Assembly: GCF_000146165.2 (NCBI RefSeq)
Contig: NC_004347.2
Location: 3,444,790-3,508,789 of the forward strand
From: Shewanella oneidensis MR-1
GTDB taxonomy: Bacteria; Pseudomonadota; Gammaproteobacteria; Enterobacterales; Shewanellaceae
DNA length: 64,000 bases
Direction: 5' to 3'
Below, piece after piece: positions 45,380-55,573 of this stretch. Positions within the stretch are counted from its first letter, which is position 1, and every line of letters begins with the position of its first letter. Position numbers and translations under genes: made by a program. The notes below the pieces were generated by a model. That model was not told where the DNA came from. It did not search any database and saw only the letters and a program-made list of their open reading frames with translations.

Positions 45380-45940
45380 TTATTTGTTTTCAGGCTTAGG
45401 TGGATAGTTTGCCATCACACTGCCTACAGCTTCGTTGATCAGCTGCACTCTTTCAGAAGGGGTATTTTTATCACGAATGGTGTCAGCAACCGAACCTCGC
45501 CATATCAATTTAGCAGTTTTATTATCAACTAAATCAACAATCAGCGTACCAACTTCGTATTCTCTCACCGTTGTTTGGGTCTGCATATTGCCACCCCATC
45601 CCCAACCAGGTCCATAGTAAGGGTTATAACCAAAGTTAGTATTGAAAGTATCTACATTAATTTTCTTGTCTATTTTGGTCAGATAGTTCACTAGGACATC
45701 TGCGTCCTTTGCATCTACTAATGTCATGCCCTTGGCTGAAAGCTGCGAATTAATCGCATCACGCACCCGCTGATCCATCAAACCATCTAAATGGTAACCA
45801 GAAGAATCGGTCTTTTGCGCTACCCAAGCATAGGTTTTGTACTGAGTAAAATTAGCACTCGGATCATAGTCCCAACCAGACTTTAAAGAGCTACAGGCAC
45901 TTAAGGCCAGTACGGCTAAACCTATAATTAAATTTTTCAT
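45380..45940 (-). CDS. DUF4136 lipoprotein
   Basis: A 186-residue lipoprotein with lipobox LSAC and the DUF4136 domain (SGWDYDPSANFTQYKTYAWV, ADVLVNYLTKIDKKI, LIVDLVDNKTAKLIWRGSV). A Gly/Tyr/Trp-rich stretch lies mid-protein (YNPYYGPGWGWGGN). Function unknown; homologues sit at the cell envelope. AAGGAAATTATC precedes ATG 45940; the frame extends to 45985 but without a ribosome site. Confidence 0.9.
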   Translation of the reverse strand: MKNLIIGLAVLALSACSSLKSGWDYDPSANFTQYKTYAWVAQKTDSSGYHLDGLMDQRVRDAINSQLSAKGMTLVDAKDADVLVNYLTKIDKKINVDTFNTNFGYNPYYGPGWGWGGNMQTQTTVREYEVGTLIVDLVDNKTAKLIWRGSVADTIRDKNTPSERVQLINEAVGSVMANYPPKPENK

Positions 45941-46056
45941 GATAATTTCCTTGGATGTTCGTACGGAACACAAATAAGCCAACACATAAATTTAGCTTAC
46001 AGAGCAATGACTAGTTCTACAACTCAATATTATGAAAAAGCAGTATGTTATTCAGC

Positions 46057-46086
46057 TTGACTTCAGTAACCACTTTAAATGATAAT
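46057..46086 (+). promoter_or_regulatory. Sigma-70-like promoter of the small membrane protein gene
   Basis: TTGACT (-35, 46057-46062) and GATAAT (-10, 46081-46086) spaced by 18 bases, close to consensus. The -10 is inside the Fur box, so Fur would block polymerase binding. Confidence 0.65.
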
Positions 46087-46094
46087 GATTATCA
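46080..46094. promoter_or_regulatory. Fur box
   Basis: TGATAATGATTATCA is a perfect 7-1-7 inverted repeat matching the classic Fur box core, 27 bp upstream of the ATG at 46121 and overlapping the -10 hexamer. Confidence 0.85.
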
Positions 46095-46120
46095 GTTAAG
46101 GCGATTAAGGGGGAAATACT

Positions 46121-46435
46121 ATGCTCTGGTTCATTAGCGCATTGATTGTTGCATCGGCAATCTTCTGGCTAGCGCCACAAAAGGCTCAAGCGGATACCAA
46201 TAACAGTAAACTCGCACCTCATTTACCCATAATGCTATTGTTTTTACCTTTAGTAGTAATGAGCTGGCTGGTATTTGAGGCAGTATCAAACGGTGCAGAC
46301 TATACAACGGTTGCCGCATTTTGCTTTGTTACTACGGCTTGTTTAATTGCAATCCCTAAATTACATCGTTTTATAATGCCCTGCGCTCTACTGACCGCAT
46401 TGGCATTAATCGCTATGATTTTACAGCGTCTCTAA
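46121..46435 (+). CDS. Fur-controlled small membrane protein of unknown function
   Basis: A 104-residue protein with about three transmembrane helices (LWFISALIVASAIFWLA, LPIMLLFLPLVVMSWLVFE, LLTALALIAMILQ). No metal-binding motif or known family is recognised. AGGGGG precedes the ATG. The promoter carries a near-perfect Fur box, so it should be induced by iron limitation. It has its own terminator and may be involved in iron uptake or sparing; this is inferred from regulation only. Confidence 0.8.
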   Translation: MLWFISALIVASAIFWLAPQKAQADTNNSKLAPHLPIMLLFLPLVVMSWLVFEAVSNGADYTTVAAFCFVTTACLIAIPKLHRFIMPCALLTALALIAMILQRL

Positions 46436-46486
46436 ATCCACGTTTTAAACATGCTACTTCCCTGCAAAGAGCTAGCATTTACCTTC

Positions 46487-46521
46487 GGCCACTTTCAGTC
46501 TCTGTCAGTGGCCTTTTTTTT
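46487..46521 (+). terminator. Terminator after the Fur-controlled gene
   Basis: 7-bp stem GGCCACT / AGTGGCC with a loop of about 13 bases and a run of seven or more T. Confidence 0.7.
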
Positions 46522-46585
46522 ACCTCCCAGAAGCACAATGAATTTGGTAAACTTAAGCAGTTTTAATTCAGTTAAAAGATGACTT

Positions 46586-46915
46586 ATGAGAGTAGATCCC
46601 AACGTTTCCCTAGTGTACAGCACAGATAAAGGCCGTATTACAGCTGAGCCTGAGGCAAAAGCGATCCCCACATCCGATGGCATCGTACGTATCCATAGAG
46701 ATAGCAAAGGTCGTAAAGGCAAAGGCGTCTCTGTCATTTCAGGCCTTGGGCTTGACGAAGCAGGCTTAAAAGCGCTAGCGCAAACCCTTAAAAAACAATG
46801 TGGTTGTGGCGGTACAGTTAAGGATTTCACCATCGAAGTGCAAACCGATAATCGTGAACAACTCAAACAGCTGCTTGAAAAACAAAACTACAAAGTCAAA
46901 TTGGCTGGTGGTTGA
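46586..46915 (+). CDS. yciH: eIF1/SUI1-like translation factor YciH
   Basis: A 109-residue protein with the SUI1 fold (VRIHRDSKGRKGKGVSVISGL, LKKQCGCGGTVKDFTIEVQ). Bacterial YciH resembles eukaryotic eIF1 and may discriminate start codons under stress. The stop codon lies 1 base before the terminal repeat of the MITE-like element. Confidence 0.95.
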   Translation: MRVDPNVSLVYSTDKGRITAEPEAKAIPTSDGIVRIHRDSKGRKGKGVSVISGLGLDEAGLKALAQTLKKQCGCGGTVKDFTIEVQTDNREQLKQLLEKQNYKVKLAGG

Positions 46916-46916
46916 T

Positions 46917-47184
46917 TAGGGCGTGTTGACGTTTCGAGATTAGATTTTGTTCGTTCTGGCAAGCATGTGCTCGCGAAACGAGGAATGATGTGTAGTTATT
47001 CTACTCAAATGACGAGTGACAAAGAGCAAGGGCTTGCCAGACGAACCCTTCGGGCAGCATTTGGCTGGTTTTTCTGCCGCGTTATCGTCCGTTTATGTAG
47101 AATAACTACACTGCACGGACTTTGCCTTGCATAAAAGCCAGCCAAATTGCTGCAAAAATAACCCTGAAACGTCAACACGCCCTA
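46917..47184. mobile_element. Intact MITE-like element with perfect 19-bp terminal repeats
   Basis: 268 bp with TAGGGCGTGTTGACGTTTC at the left and its exact complement GAAACGTCAACACGCCCTA at the right. Further nested inverted repeats occur inside: GTTCGTTCTGGCAAGC (46949) against GCTTGCCAGACGAAC (47032), and GTAGTTATTCTAC (46992) against GTAGAATAACTAC (47097). The transcript could fold into a long hairpin. No coding frame. Divergent copies occur at 13994 and 31987 in this window. Confidence 0.85.
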
Positions 47185-47250
47185 GTCACTCGCTAAGTCG
47201 CTGGATTTAATGTTATTCGATCAATGCCTATCGGCTGAACGGAGTATTTA

Positions 47251-47814
47251 ATGGAGAGTTTGCAGAACCATTTTTTAATTGCAATGCCGTCACTCGATGA
47301 CACTTTTTTTGAGCGAACCGTCATTTACCTATGTGAACACGATGAAAAAGGCGCAATGGGGTTAGTGATTAATAAACCTCTGGGTATTGAAGTTAACTCA
47401 TTACTGGAGCAGATGGATCTACCAACAGAGCAAGTCTCTGCAGATTTGGCAATGGGATCGCAAGTCTTAATGGGCGGTCCAGTTTCCCAAGACAGAGGTT
47501 TTGTCCTGCATACATCCCAACCCTATTGGGCTAACAGTACGGAATTAGGTTCAGGATTGATGCTTACTACTTCTCGCGATGTATTAACAGCCATCGGCAG
47601 TAAGCGTTCGCCGGATAAGTTTCTTGTGGCATTGGGCTATGCTGGCTGGAGTAAAAATCAGTTAGAGCAAGAACTTGCCGATAATTCTTGGCTCACTATC
47701 CCAGCCGATCATGCCCTACTCTTCGATATAAACCACGAAGATAGATGGCAACAAGCTAGCCGTTCATTGGGCTTTGAGGCTTGGCAACTCTCAACGCAGG
47801 CGGGCCACGCTTAA
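47251..47814 (+). CDS. yqgE: YqgE/AlgH family protein
   Basis: A 187-residue protein with the family motifs [35 protein letters not shown] and [16 protein letters not shown]. The function is not established. It is followed 27 bases later by ruvX, the usual pair in gammaproteobacteria. Confidence 0.95.
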   Translation: MESLQNHFLIAMPSLDDTFFERTVIYLCEHDEKGAMGLVINKPLGIEVNSLLEQMDLPTEQVSADLAMGSQVLMGGPVSQDRGFVLHTSQPYWANSTELGSGLMLTTSRDVLTAIGSKRSPDKFLVALGYAGWSKNQLEQELADNSWLTIPADHALLFDINHEDRWQQASRSLGFEAWQLSTQAGHA

Positions 47815-47841
47815 CCTCACTTTATTACGAGTTAATATCAG

Positions 47842-48267
47842 ATGAACGCTAAAACCGTATTAGGTTTTGATTTTGGGACAAAAAGCATAGGTGTTGCCGT
47901 AGGGCAACAAATTACCGCCAGTGCAACACCACTTTTATCTATCAAAGCCGTTGATGGCATTCCAAATTGGGAAGAAATCGCAAAACTCATCCAAGAGTGG
48001 CAACCCGATTTAGTGGTCGTCGGTTTACCGCTCAACATGGATGGTACAGAGCAAGAAATGACCCACAGGGCGAGAAAATTTGCCAACCGACTTAACGCAA
48101 AGTTTGGCGTTAAAATTTTCACCCAAGATGAAAGACTAACCACCACAGATGCAAAAGCCAGACTCTTTGAATTAGGTGGTTATAAAGCGCTAACAAAAGG
48201 TCAAGTCGATGCGGTTTCTGCGGTACTGATTATCGAAAGTTATTTTGAAAATCATTTTGGTGATTGA
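47842..48267 (+). CDS. ruvX: Holliday-junction resolvase-like RuvX (YqgF)
   Basis: A 141-residue RNase H-fold protein with [33 protein letters not shown] and the catalytic DAVSAVLII segment. It is linked to pre-16S rRNA 5' processing and recombination. It pairs with yqgE, and a bidirectional terminator separates it from the convergent hemH. Confidence 0.96.
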   Translation: MNAKTVLGFDFGTKSIGVAVGQQITASATPLLSIKAVDGIPNWEEIAKLIQEWQPDLVVVGLPLNMDGTEQEMTHRARKFANRLNAKFGVKIFTQDERLTTTDAKARLFELGGYKALTKGQVDAVSAVLIIESYFENHFGD

Positions 48268-48285
48268 TTAATGCTTAAAAAAAAC

Positions 48286-48311
48286 AAAAGGATAGCCGTT
48301 GCTATCCTTTT
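48286..48311. terminator. Bidirectional terminator between ruvX and hemH
   Basis: Perfect 11-bp stem AAAAGGATAGC / GCTATCCTTTT with CGTT loop; A/T flanks serve both strands. Confidence 0.85.
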
Positions 48312-48329
48312 CTATAATATGACTCAAGC

Positions 48330-49343
48330 TTACAGATACGGCTTCACCAAATTCGCCATCATGGCGATGTGGTCATCATTATCATTGAGCGCAGGAATAT
48401 ATCGGAACTTCTCTCCCCCCGCATGAGTAAAGATATGGCCATTTTCGCCGACAATCTCTTCTAGCGTCTCTAAACAATCGGCGCTAAATGCTGGGCACAC
48501 AATCGCTACATCACGCACACCTTGACTCGGTAGAGCCGCCATCGTTGCATCCGTATAGGGTTGCAACCACTTGGCCTTACCAAAGCGAGATTGGAATGTG
48601 ATCGCAAATTCATCTTTGCTCAAACCTAATTGCTCAGCCACAAGACGAGTAGTCTTCATGCAAAAACAATAATATGGATCACCCAGATGAAGATTGCGCT
48701 CAGGCATTCCATGGTAAGACAGCACTAACTTTTGCGGCTTGCCATGTTTATCAAAATCGTCACGAATCGAATTGACTAATGCAGCAATAAAATCAGGGTT
48801 ATCGTGATAAGTATTAATAAAATGCAGCGATGGCAGGTAGCGCCATTGGGATAACTCTTTAGCGATAGCGTCAAAAGCCGAGCCAGTTGTCGGCGCAGCA
48901 TATTGCGGATAGAGCGGTAAAACCACCAGCTTATCAATCCCTTGTTTGTGCATCTCTCGTAAAGTGCTGGCAACAGAAGGATTACCATAACGCATAGCTA
49001 AGTGAACCGAAACTTGATGACCATCCGCGGTTAATTTATCGGATAGCTTAGCCGTTTGTCGCAAACTGATATCCATCAGTGGCGACCCCGCCTCAGTCCA
49101 CACCTTTTGATAAAGTGCTGCAGACTTTGCAGGGCGTACCCTAAGTACTATGCCATACAAAATCAGCATCCAGAGGAGTTTTGGGATTTCCACCACCCGT
49201 GGATCAGATAAAAACTCGGCAAGATAACGCCTTACTGCCGATGCTGTTGGCGCATCAGGAGTGCCAAGGTTTAATAACAGCACTCCAACTTTGCCACGCG
49301 CAGCGTGACCCATTTCTTTTGATAATCCTGAAAACCTAGCCAA
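48330..49343 (-). CDS. hemH: Ferrochelatase HemH
   Basis: A 337-residue enzyme that inserts iron into protoporphyrin IX. It shows GVLLLNLGTPDAPT, YPQYAAPTTGSAF, the metal-binding LSYHGMPERN and LETLEEI, and the CFCMKTT stretch. The TTG at 49343 is 5 bases behind AAGAGG; an ATG at 49313 (MGHAARGKV) is the alternative and would give 327 residues. Confidence 0.95.
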   Translation of the reverse strand: MARFSGLSKEMGHAARGKVGVLLLNLGTPDAPTASAVRRYLAEFLSDPRVVEIPKLLWMLILYGIVLRVRPAKSAALYQKVWTEAGSPLMDISLRQTAKLSDKLTADGHQVSVHLAMRYGNPSVASTLREMHKQGIDKLVVLPLYPQYAAPTTGSAFDAIAKELSQWRYLPSLHFINTYHDNPDFIAALVNSIRDDFDKHGKPQKLVLSYHGMPERNLHLGDPYYCFCMKTTRLVAEQLGLSKDEFAITFQSRFGKAKWLQPYTDATMAALPSQGVRDVAIVCPAFSADCLETLEEIVGENGHIFTHAGGEKFRYIPALNDNDDHIAMMANLVKPYL

Positions 49344-49383
49344 AGTAGCCTCTTAAAAATAAGTAAATGAAAAATTTTAGGCA

Positions 49384-49917
49384 TTACAGCACGGATTCTA
49401 TTGCCTGCTTAAGCTCAGTGCTATCGGGTTTAACCTTAGAATTAAATTGCATCACAGTGTTGCCATCGCCACTGACCACATATTTGTAGAAATTCCATTT
49501 AGGTGCACCGGCTTTATCACCTAAATACTTGAATACACTATTAACATCACTCCCCCTCACAGGAGACGTCGCGAGCATAGTGAAGGTGACACCATAGTTG
49601 ATGTAGCATACTTTAGCGGTGTCTTTTTCGTCGTTTTCCTCTTGGAAAAAATCATCCGAAGGAAAACCAATCACCACCAAGCCTTTGTCTTTATATTCTT
49701 TATGGAGTGCTTCAAGCGCTTTAAATTGTGATGTATAACCACAATTACTCGCAGTATTGATCAGCAGCACAGGCTTACCCTGAGTCAGTTCACATAAGTT
49801 AACGCTCTGTTCTGAGTGCAATTTGCGCACTTCAACATCAAGATAGCTTGGGCATGTTGCCGCAAAAACACTGGTGCTCATCAAGCTAGTCAAGATAAAT
49901 AGCGGGAATTTCATCAT
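49384..49917 (-). CDS. Exported glutathione peroxidase-like protein
   Basis: A 177-residue peroxidase with a signal peptide ending near VFA and a Cys-type active site (C59, NTASNCGYTSQ). The second family motif is VIGFPSDDFFQEE; the third is WNFYKYVVSGDG. Bacterial members mostly use thioredoxin rather than glutathione. It is periplasmic by signal. The frame opens at 49935, but AAGGAC precedes ATG 49917. Confidence 0.9.
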   Translation of the reverse strand: MMKFPLFILTSLMSTSVFAATCPSYLDVEVRKLHSEQSVNLCELTQGKPVLLINTASNCGYTSQFKALEALHKEYKDKGLVVIGFPSDDFFQEENDEKDTAKVCYINYGVTFTMLATSPVRGSDVNSVFKYLGDKAGAPKWNFYKYVVSGDGNTVMQFNSKVKPDSTELKQAIESVL

Positions 49918-50042
49918 AATGTCCTTCTCATTCAATGATCCAAGATAGGCGAACTTATTCTTATTACGTAACTTGCTACGATAGGGATCATATTGAATAA
50001 AAAAATAAAAGCTACAAGGAGTTATCTATTACCCTAAGCGAT

Positions 50043-50071
50043 AAAAAGCAGCTTCAAAAAGCTGCTTTAAC
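50043..50071 (-). terminator. Terminator after pilU
   Basis: 8-bp stem AAAGCAGC / GCTGCTTT with an 8-base loop and T-rich tail on the minus strand. Confidence 0.75.
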
Positions 50072-50087
50072 ATATGACAAAATAGGA

Positions 50088-51200
50088 TTAATCCATATCC
50101 AAGGTCACGCCTTCCATAAAACTCGAACTGGGAGGTTCTTTATTTTGCAGTTTGATCATCAAGCGCAAGTCGTTTGGTGAGTCAGCATGGTGAAGCGCAT
50201 CGGCGTAACTGATTTCCCCGTCAACATAAAGCTGTAACAAGGCTTGGTCGAAGGTCTGCATTCCTTGCTCGTTGGATTTCGCCATGGTTTCTTTGAGTAA
50301 ATGCAGCTCATTTTTAGCAATCAAGCTTGCCACCCTTGGGGTATTGATCAATACCTCAATAGCTGCCCGCCGTCCTGTACCATCGACCTTGGGTACCAGT
50401 TGCTGCGCCACAATACCACGAAGGTTGAGTGACAAATCGAATAATAGCTGTTGGTGTTTACTCTCTGGGACTAAATGCATAATCCGATCTAAGGCTTGGT
50501 TGGCGTTGTTGGCGTGCAGTGTTGCCATACACAGATGGCCTGTTTCAGCGAAGGAGAGCGCAAATTCCATGGTTTCTTGGGTGCGAATTTCACCAATGAG
50601 AATCACATCGGGCGCCTGACGCAATGAACTCTTTAGCGCTGCGTCAAAGGACTCTGTATCAATCCCCACCTCACGTTGAGTAATGATACTTTTTCGATGA
50701 TCGTGAACAAACTCCACCGGATCTTCAATGGTCAGAATATGCCCACGGGCATGGGAATTACGATAACCCACTAACGCCGCCAAGGAGGTCGACTTACCTG
50801 TACCCGTTCCCCCCACCATGATGATAAGTCCACGCTTACTCATCACCAGATCTTTTAATATGGGCGGCAGTTTTAAGTCATCGACTTCTGGGATTTTAGT
50901 CTCAATCCGCCGCATTACACAGCCAGGAGATTCACGCTGCCAAAATGCACTCACACGAAAACGCCCTAACTCTTTAACGGCAAATGCAAAGTTACATTCA
51001 CGGGTAGTGTGAAATTCCTTTTTCTGTGCCTCGGTCATCACGGACTCAACAAAATCTAACGATTGTGCAGGCGTAAATATACTCTCAGCAAGTGGACGTA
51101 ACTCACCATCGATTTTGGCGCTCGGCGGAAAACCTGCGGTAATAAACAAGTCCGAGGCTTTACGCTCCACCATGACTTTTAAAAACGGACGGACATCCAT
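50088..51200 (-). CDS. pilU: Type IV pilus retraction ATPase PilU
   Basis: A 370-residue PilT-family ATPase with Walker A GGTGTGKS, the Asp box IEDPVEF, Walker B VILIGEIR and the His box TLHANN. It acts with PilT to retract type IV pili. It starts 9 bases after pilT, so they form a two-gene operon. Confidence 0.96.
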   Translation of the reverse strand: MDVRPFLKVMVERKASDLFITAGFPPSAKIDGELRPLAESIFTPAQSLDFVESVMTEAQKKEFHTTRECNFAFAVKELGRFRVSAFWQRESPGCVMRRIETKIPEVDDLKLPPILKDLVMSKRGLIIMVGGTGTGKSTSLAALVGYRNSHARGHILTIEDPVEFVHDHRKSIITQREVGIDTESFDAALKSSLRQAPDVILIGEIRTQETMEFALSFAETGHLCMATLHANNANQALDRIMHLVPESKHQQLLFDLSLNLRGIVAQQLVPKVDGTGRRAAIEVLINTPRVASLIAKNELHLLKETMAKSNEQGMQTFDQALLQLYVDGEISYADALHHADSPNDLRLMIKLQNKEPPSSSFMEGVTLDMD

Positions 51201-51209
51201 GATAAATCC

Positions 51210-52247
51210 TTAAAACGTCGCTTGTTTGTTTGAACTTTTCGCCATGGCATCTTCTCGGGTAATGAGGCCACGGTTAACTAAGTTTTGCAGACACTGTTCA
51301 AGAGTTTGCATACCATGGGCCATCCCCGTTTGGATAGCAGAGTACATTTGCGCCACTTTATCTTCACGGATAAGGTTACGGATAGCGGGCGTACCCATCA
51401 TAATTTCGTGGGCAGCAACACGACCACCGCCGATTTTCTTAATCAGAGTTTGCGAGATAACAGCCTGTAATGATTCCGATAACATGGTACGTACCATGTC
51501 TTTTTCGCCAGCGGGGAAAACGTCAACCACACGGTCGATAGTCTTAGCTGCCGAGGTGGTATGCAAGGTACCGAATACTAAGTGACCCGTTTCGGCCGCG
51601 GTCATCGCAAGTCGAATGGTTTCAAGGTCACGCATCTCGCCGACGAGGATGACGTCAGGGTCTTCACGCAACGCACTTCTCAATGCGGCGTTAAAACTGT
51701 GGGTATGACGATGCACTTCCCGTTGGTTAATCAAACATTGCTTATTTTGATGAACGAATTCAATTGGATCTTCAATGGTTAGGATATGATCATGACGGTT
51801 TTCATTGATGTAATCCACCATGGCCGCAAGTGTGGTACTCTTACCCGAACCAGTTGGTCCAGTGACTAACACTAAGCCACGGGGAAAACTGGAGATTTTT
51901 TTAAAAATTTCAGGGGCGCCTAACTGCTCGAGTGACAAAATATCACTTGGAATGGTACGAAATACCGCAGCTGCACCTCGAGATTGGTTAAAGGCGTTCA
52001 CACGGAAACGCGCTAAGTTAGGGACTTCAAAGGAAAAGTCGATTTCTAAATGTTCTTCAAAGTCCTTACGCTGTTTATCATTCATAATGTCGTACACAAG
52101 GCTGTGTACACCCTGATGATCGAGCGCGGGCAGATTGATTTTTCTCACTTCACCGTCGACACGGATCATGGGAGATATCCCTGCAGAGAGGTGTAGATCC
52201 GAGGCTTTGTGTTTTACACTAAAGGCTAATAACTCAGTGATTTCCAT
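51210..52247 (-). CDS. pilT: Type IV pilus retraction ATPase PilT
   Basis: A 345-residue hexameric ATPase with Walker A GPTGSGKST, Asp box TIEDPIEF, Walker B VILVGEMR, His box TLHTTSAAKT and the AIRNLIRE retraction motif near 290. It is divergent from yggS, as in most gammaproteobacteria. Confidence 0.97.
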   Translation of the reverse strand: MEITELLAFSVKHKASDLHLSAGISPMIRVDGEVRKINLPALDHQGVHSLVYDIMNDKQRKDFEEHLEIDFSFEVPNLARFRVNAFNQSRGAAAVFRTIPSDILSLEQLGAPEIFKKISSFPRGLVLVTGPTGSGKSTTLAAMVDYINENRHDHILTIEDPIEFVHQNKQCLINQREVHRHTHSFNAALRSALREDPDVILVGEMRDLETIRLAMTAAETGHLVFGTLHTTSAAKTIDRVVDVFPAGEKDMVRTMLSESLQAVISQTLIKKIGGGRVAAHEIMMGTPAIRNLIREDKVAQMYSAIQTGMAHGMQTLEQCLQNLVNRGLITREDAMAKSSNKQATF

Positions 52248-52282
52248 AGTTTGGGATATCCTTGCAACCAGATAATTACATC

Positions 52283-52996
52283 ATGACAACAATAGCAGAC
52301 AGACTCGCAGTAGCCCAGAGCAGGATCGCGCAAGCGGCGCAAAAATGCGCACGCTTACCTCACAGTATTCATTTACTTGCCGTCAGTAAGACTAAACCGA
52401 TAGCAGATATTATAGCAGCCTATGATGCGGGTCAGCGTTGCTTTGGTGAGAACTATGTCCAAGAGGGGGTGACTAAAATTGAGTCACTCAAAACCACTCA
52501 CCCCGATATTGAATGGCATTTTATTGGGCCACTGCAATCAAATAAAACCACTTTAGTCGCCCAGCATTTCGATTGGATGCACACCCTTTCTCGTGAGAAA
52601 ATTGCCCTGCGACTCAATGAACAGCGCCCCGCTAACCTTGCGCCACTTAATGTGTGTATTCAAATCAACATCAGTGATGAAGACACAAAATCTGGTATCA
52701 ATGCCCAGCAGATGTTGCCGCTGGCAAATAGCATCAGCCAACTGCCACAGTTAAGGCTCAGAGGTTTAATGGCGATCCCAAGCGCGACCGATGATACTGA
52801 GCAACAAACTCGCGAGCTTAGCGAACTGAAACACTTATTCGATACGCTAAAACAGCATTACCCAGATGTAGATACCCTCTCAATGGGCATGAGTAATGAT
52901 TTGGACCTTGCTATCGCCTACGGCTCAACCATGGTACGAATTGGCAGCGCCATCTTTGGTGAGCGGGATTATTCCTCAAAAGAAACGACGATTTGA
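52283..52996 (+). CDS. yggS: PLP homeostasis protein YggS
   Basis: A 237-residue alanine-racemase-fold protein that binds pyridoxal phosphate through K36 (LLAVSKTKP). FGENYVQEG, IEWHFIGPLQSNK and the C-terminal SMGMSNDLDLAIAYGSTMVRIG are family hallmarks. It buffers PLP and amino acid pools. A TTG start at 52262 is possible; ATG 52283 gives the usual N-terminus. It is first of a block leading to hemW. Confidence 0.96.
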   Translation: MTTIADRLAVAQSRIAQAAQKCARLPHSIHLLAVSKTKPIADIIAAYDAGQRCFGENYVQEGVTKIESLKTTHPDIEWHFIGPLQSNKTTLVAQHFDWMHTLSREKIALRLNEQRPANLAPLNVCIQINISDEDTKSGINAQQMLPLANSISQLPQLRLRGLMAIPSATDDTEQQTRELSELKHLFDTLKQHYPDVDTLSMGMSNDLDLAIAYGSTMVRIGSAIFGERDYSSKETTI

Positions 52997-53220
52997 ATCA
53001 ATACGTACAGAGTCTGCTGCCATAGAAGACTGCATTAACAATTGTCGTGATAGCGGATTGAAAACCAAGTTGTAGCGACTGACTGGGTATTTGGTCTTGT
53101 TTTTACTCGCTAAAGCCCAAATACTGTAACGAGACATTAAATAGAATTTTTTATCCGGCCTAATCGTTGTCATTGCTGAACCATAGGATTCAGCCCTAGG
53201 CCAGACATTATGGGGAATAC

Positions 53221-54039
53221 ATGAGTCAACAAAAAATCTGCTTTATCGGTGCGGGCAATATGACCCGCAGCATCATTAGCGGCTTAATTCGTAGCGGTTA
53301 TCCTGCATCACAGGTTCAGGCGACCAACCCAAGCCAAGGTAAACTCGATGCCCTCGCCACCGATTTTGGTGTACGTGTTTCCCAAGACAATGTAAGCGCC
53401 GCACAGGATGCTGATGTGATCATATTGTCTGTTAAACCTCAGTTGATGGAGCAAGTGTGTCAAGCGCTGCAAGGCATTGATATGTCAAATAAGCTTCTGA
53501 TAACCATTGCAGCGGGCATCAAAGCAAGCCGCTACAGCGAGTATCTGGCTCAACCCATTACACTTATCCGCACTATGCCAAACACCCCAATGCAAATCGG
53601 TGTAGGTATGACGGGACTCTATGCACCGCAATCCCTATCTGATGCACAAAAAGCCATTGCCGAACGCTTAATGTCCAGCGGCGGAGAAATAGTGTGGGTA
53701 AATGAAGAATCTGACATTAATCAAGTGATTGCCCTTGCTGGTAGTTCGCCTGCTTATTTTTTCCTACTGATGGAATCGATGATTGATGCGGGCAAACAAA
53801 TGGGCATGGATGAAGCCAAAGCCAGAAGCTTAGTGCAGCAAGCCGCCCTTGGTGCTGCTATGATGGCTAAACAAAATCCTGAGCTCACGCTGGGTAACTT
53901 ACGGGAAAATGTCACCTCTAAGGGCGGCACAACGGCGCAAGCTATCGCCACGTTCGAAGCGGCAGATCTCCGTGGCGTCGTAAAAAAAGCCATGGAAAAC
54001 TGCATTAACCGTGCAGAAGAAATGGCAAAAACGTTTTAA
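53221..54039 (+). CDS. proC: Pyrroline-5-carboxylate reductase
   Basis: A 272-residue NAD(P)H-dependent enzyme for the last step of proline synthesis. It has a Rossmann motif (KICFIGAGNMTRSIISGL), the TMPNTPMQIGVGMTG and the C-terminal substrate-binding NLRENVTSKGGTTAQAI. The yggS-proC-yggT order is conserved in many bacteria. Confidence 0.97.
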   Translation: MSQQKICFIGAGNMTRSIISGLIRSGYPASQVQATNPSQGKLDALATDFGVRVSQDNVSAAQDADVIILSVKPQLMEQVCQALQGIDMSNKLLITIAAGIKASRYSEYLAQPITLIRTMPNTPMQIGVGMTGLYAPQSLSDAQKAIAERLMSSGGEIVWVNEESDINQVIALAGSSPAYFFLLMESMIDAGKQMGMDEAKARSLVQQAALGAAMMAKQNPELTLGNLRENVTSKGGTTAQAIATFEAADLRGVVKKAMENCINRAEEMAKTF

Positions 54040-54115
54040 TTAACCCACGTTCCCGACGGCTCAAACAAATATAACTCGGACATTTTTAATCGGACTCATA
54101 TAGGCAGAAATCTCG

Positions 54116-54954
<839 letters not shown>

Positions 54955-55021
54955 CAATGAGTAAGAAGTCTGACCCCAGTGACTCATACTCAAGTCATCC
55001 CCCATACGAAGGTACCAAATC

Positions 55022-55456
55022 ATGTTACGTAATTTCCTCATTATGCTCGCATTAACCGCTAGCCTATGTGGCGTAGCAAACGCCGAGCAAAAAGAAACCG
55101 TTGGTAATTTTGATATTCATTACATGGCGCTGGGTAGCACCTTTTTAACCCCAAGCATAGCCAAATCCTACGGTATTGAACGTAGTAGTTACACAGGCAT
55201 CATCAACATCGCCGTGTTAGATACAAGTGAAGCAGGCTCACCCGCCGTCGCCGTACAGATAACGGGAGTAGCCAATAACTTACTCGATGCTCGTATCGAT
55301 TTGAAATTTAGAGAAATCCGTGAAGGTCAGGCTATTTATTACATCGCCGAAGTACCTTACCGTGACGATCAAGAAATCAATTTCAATATCGCCATCAAAT
55401 ACGGAAATGAACTAAACACTAATCTACAGTTTAAACAAAAGTTCTACGTCGAATAA
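55022..55456 (+). CDS. DUF4426 family exported protein
   Basis: A 144-residue protein with a signal peptide (ASLCGVANA) and DUF4426 features: VGNFDIHYMALGSTFLTPSIAKSYGI and REGQAIYYIAEVPYRDDQEI. Found between yggU and rdgB in many gammaproteobacteria; function unknown, beta-rich fold expected. Confidence 0.9.
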   Translation: MLRNFLIMLALTASLCGVANAEQKETVGNFDIHYMALGSTFLTPSIAKSYGIERSSYTGIINIAVLDTSEAGSPAVAVQITGVANNLLDARIDLKFREIREGQAIYYIAEVPYRDDQEINFNIAIKYGNELNTNLQFKQKFYVE

Positions 55457-55475
55457 TCGACACCCGCCCTTACTC

Positions 55476-55507
55476 GGACGATACGCATGTATCGTCCCGC
55501 GTTTTTC
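55476..55507 (+). terminator. Probable terminator after the DUF4426 gene
   Basis: Perfect 9-bp stem GGACGATAC / GTATCGTCC with GCAT loop; the T run follows after a CGCG spacer, so strength is uncertain. Confidence 0.55.
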
Positions 55508-55573
55508 TGTCCTTTACTGCTGAGCTTGGGTATCATTGCCGCGATAAACATCGCCCAATGAAATAGGTATCCC

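Noticed and set aside
46495..46866. A 123-codon minus-strand frame
   Set aside because: Antisense to yciH, which is a recognised family, and overlaps a terminator.
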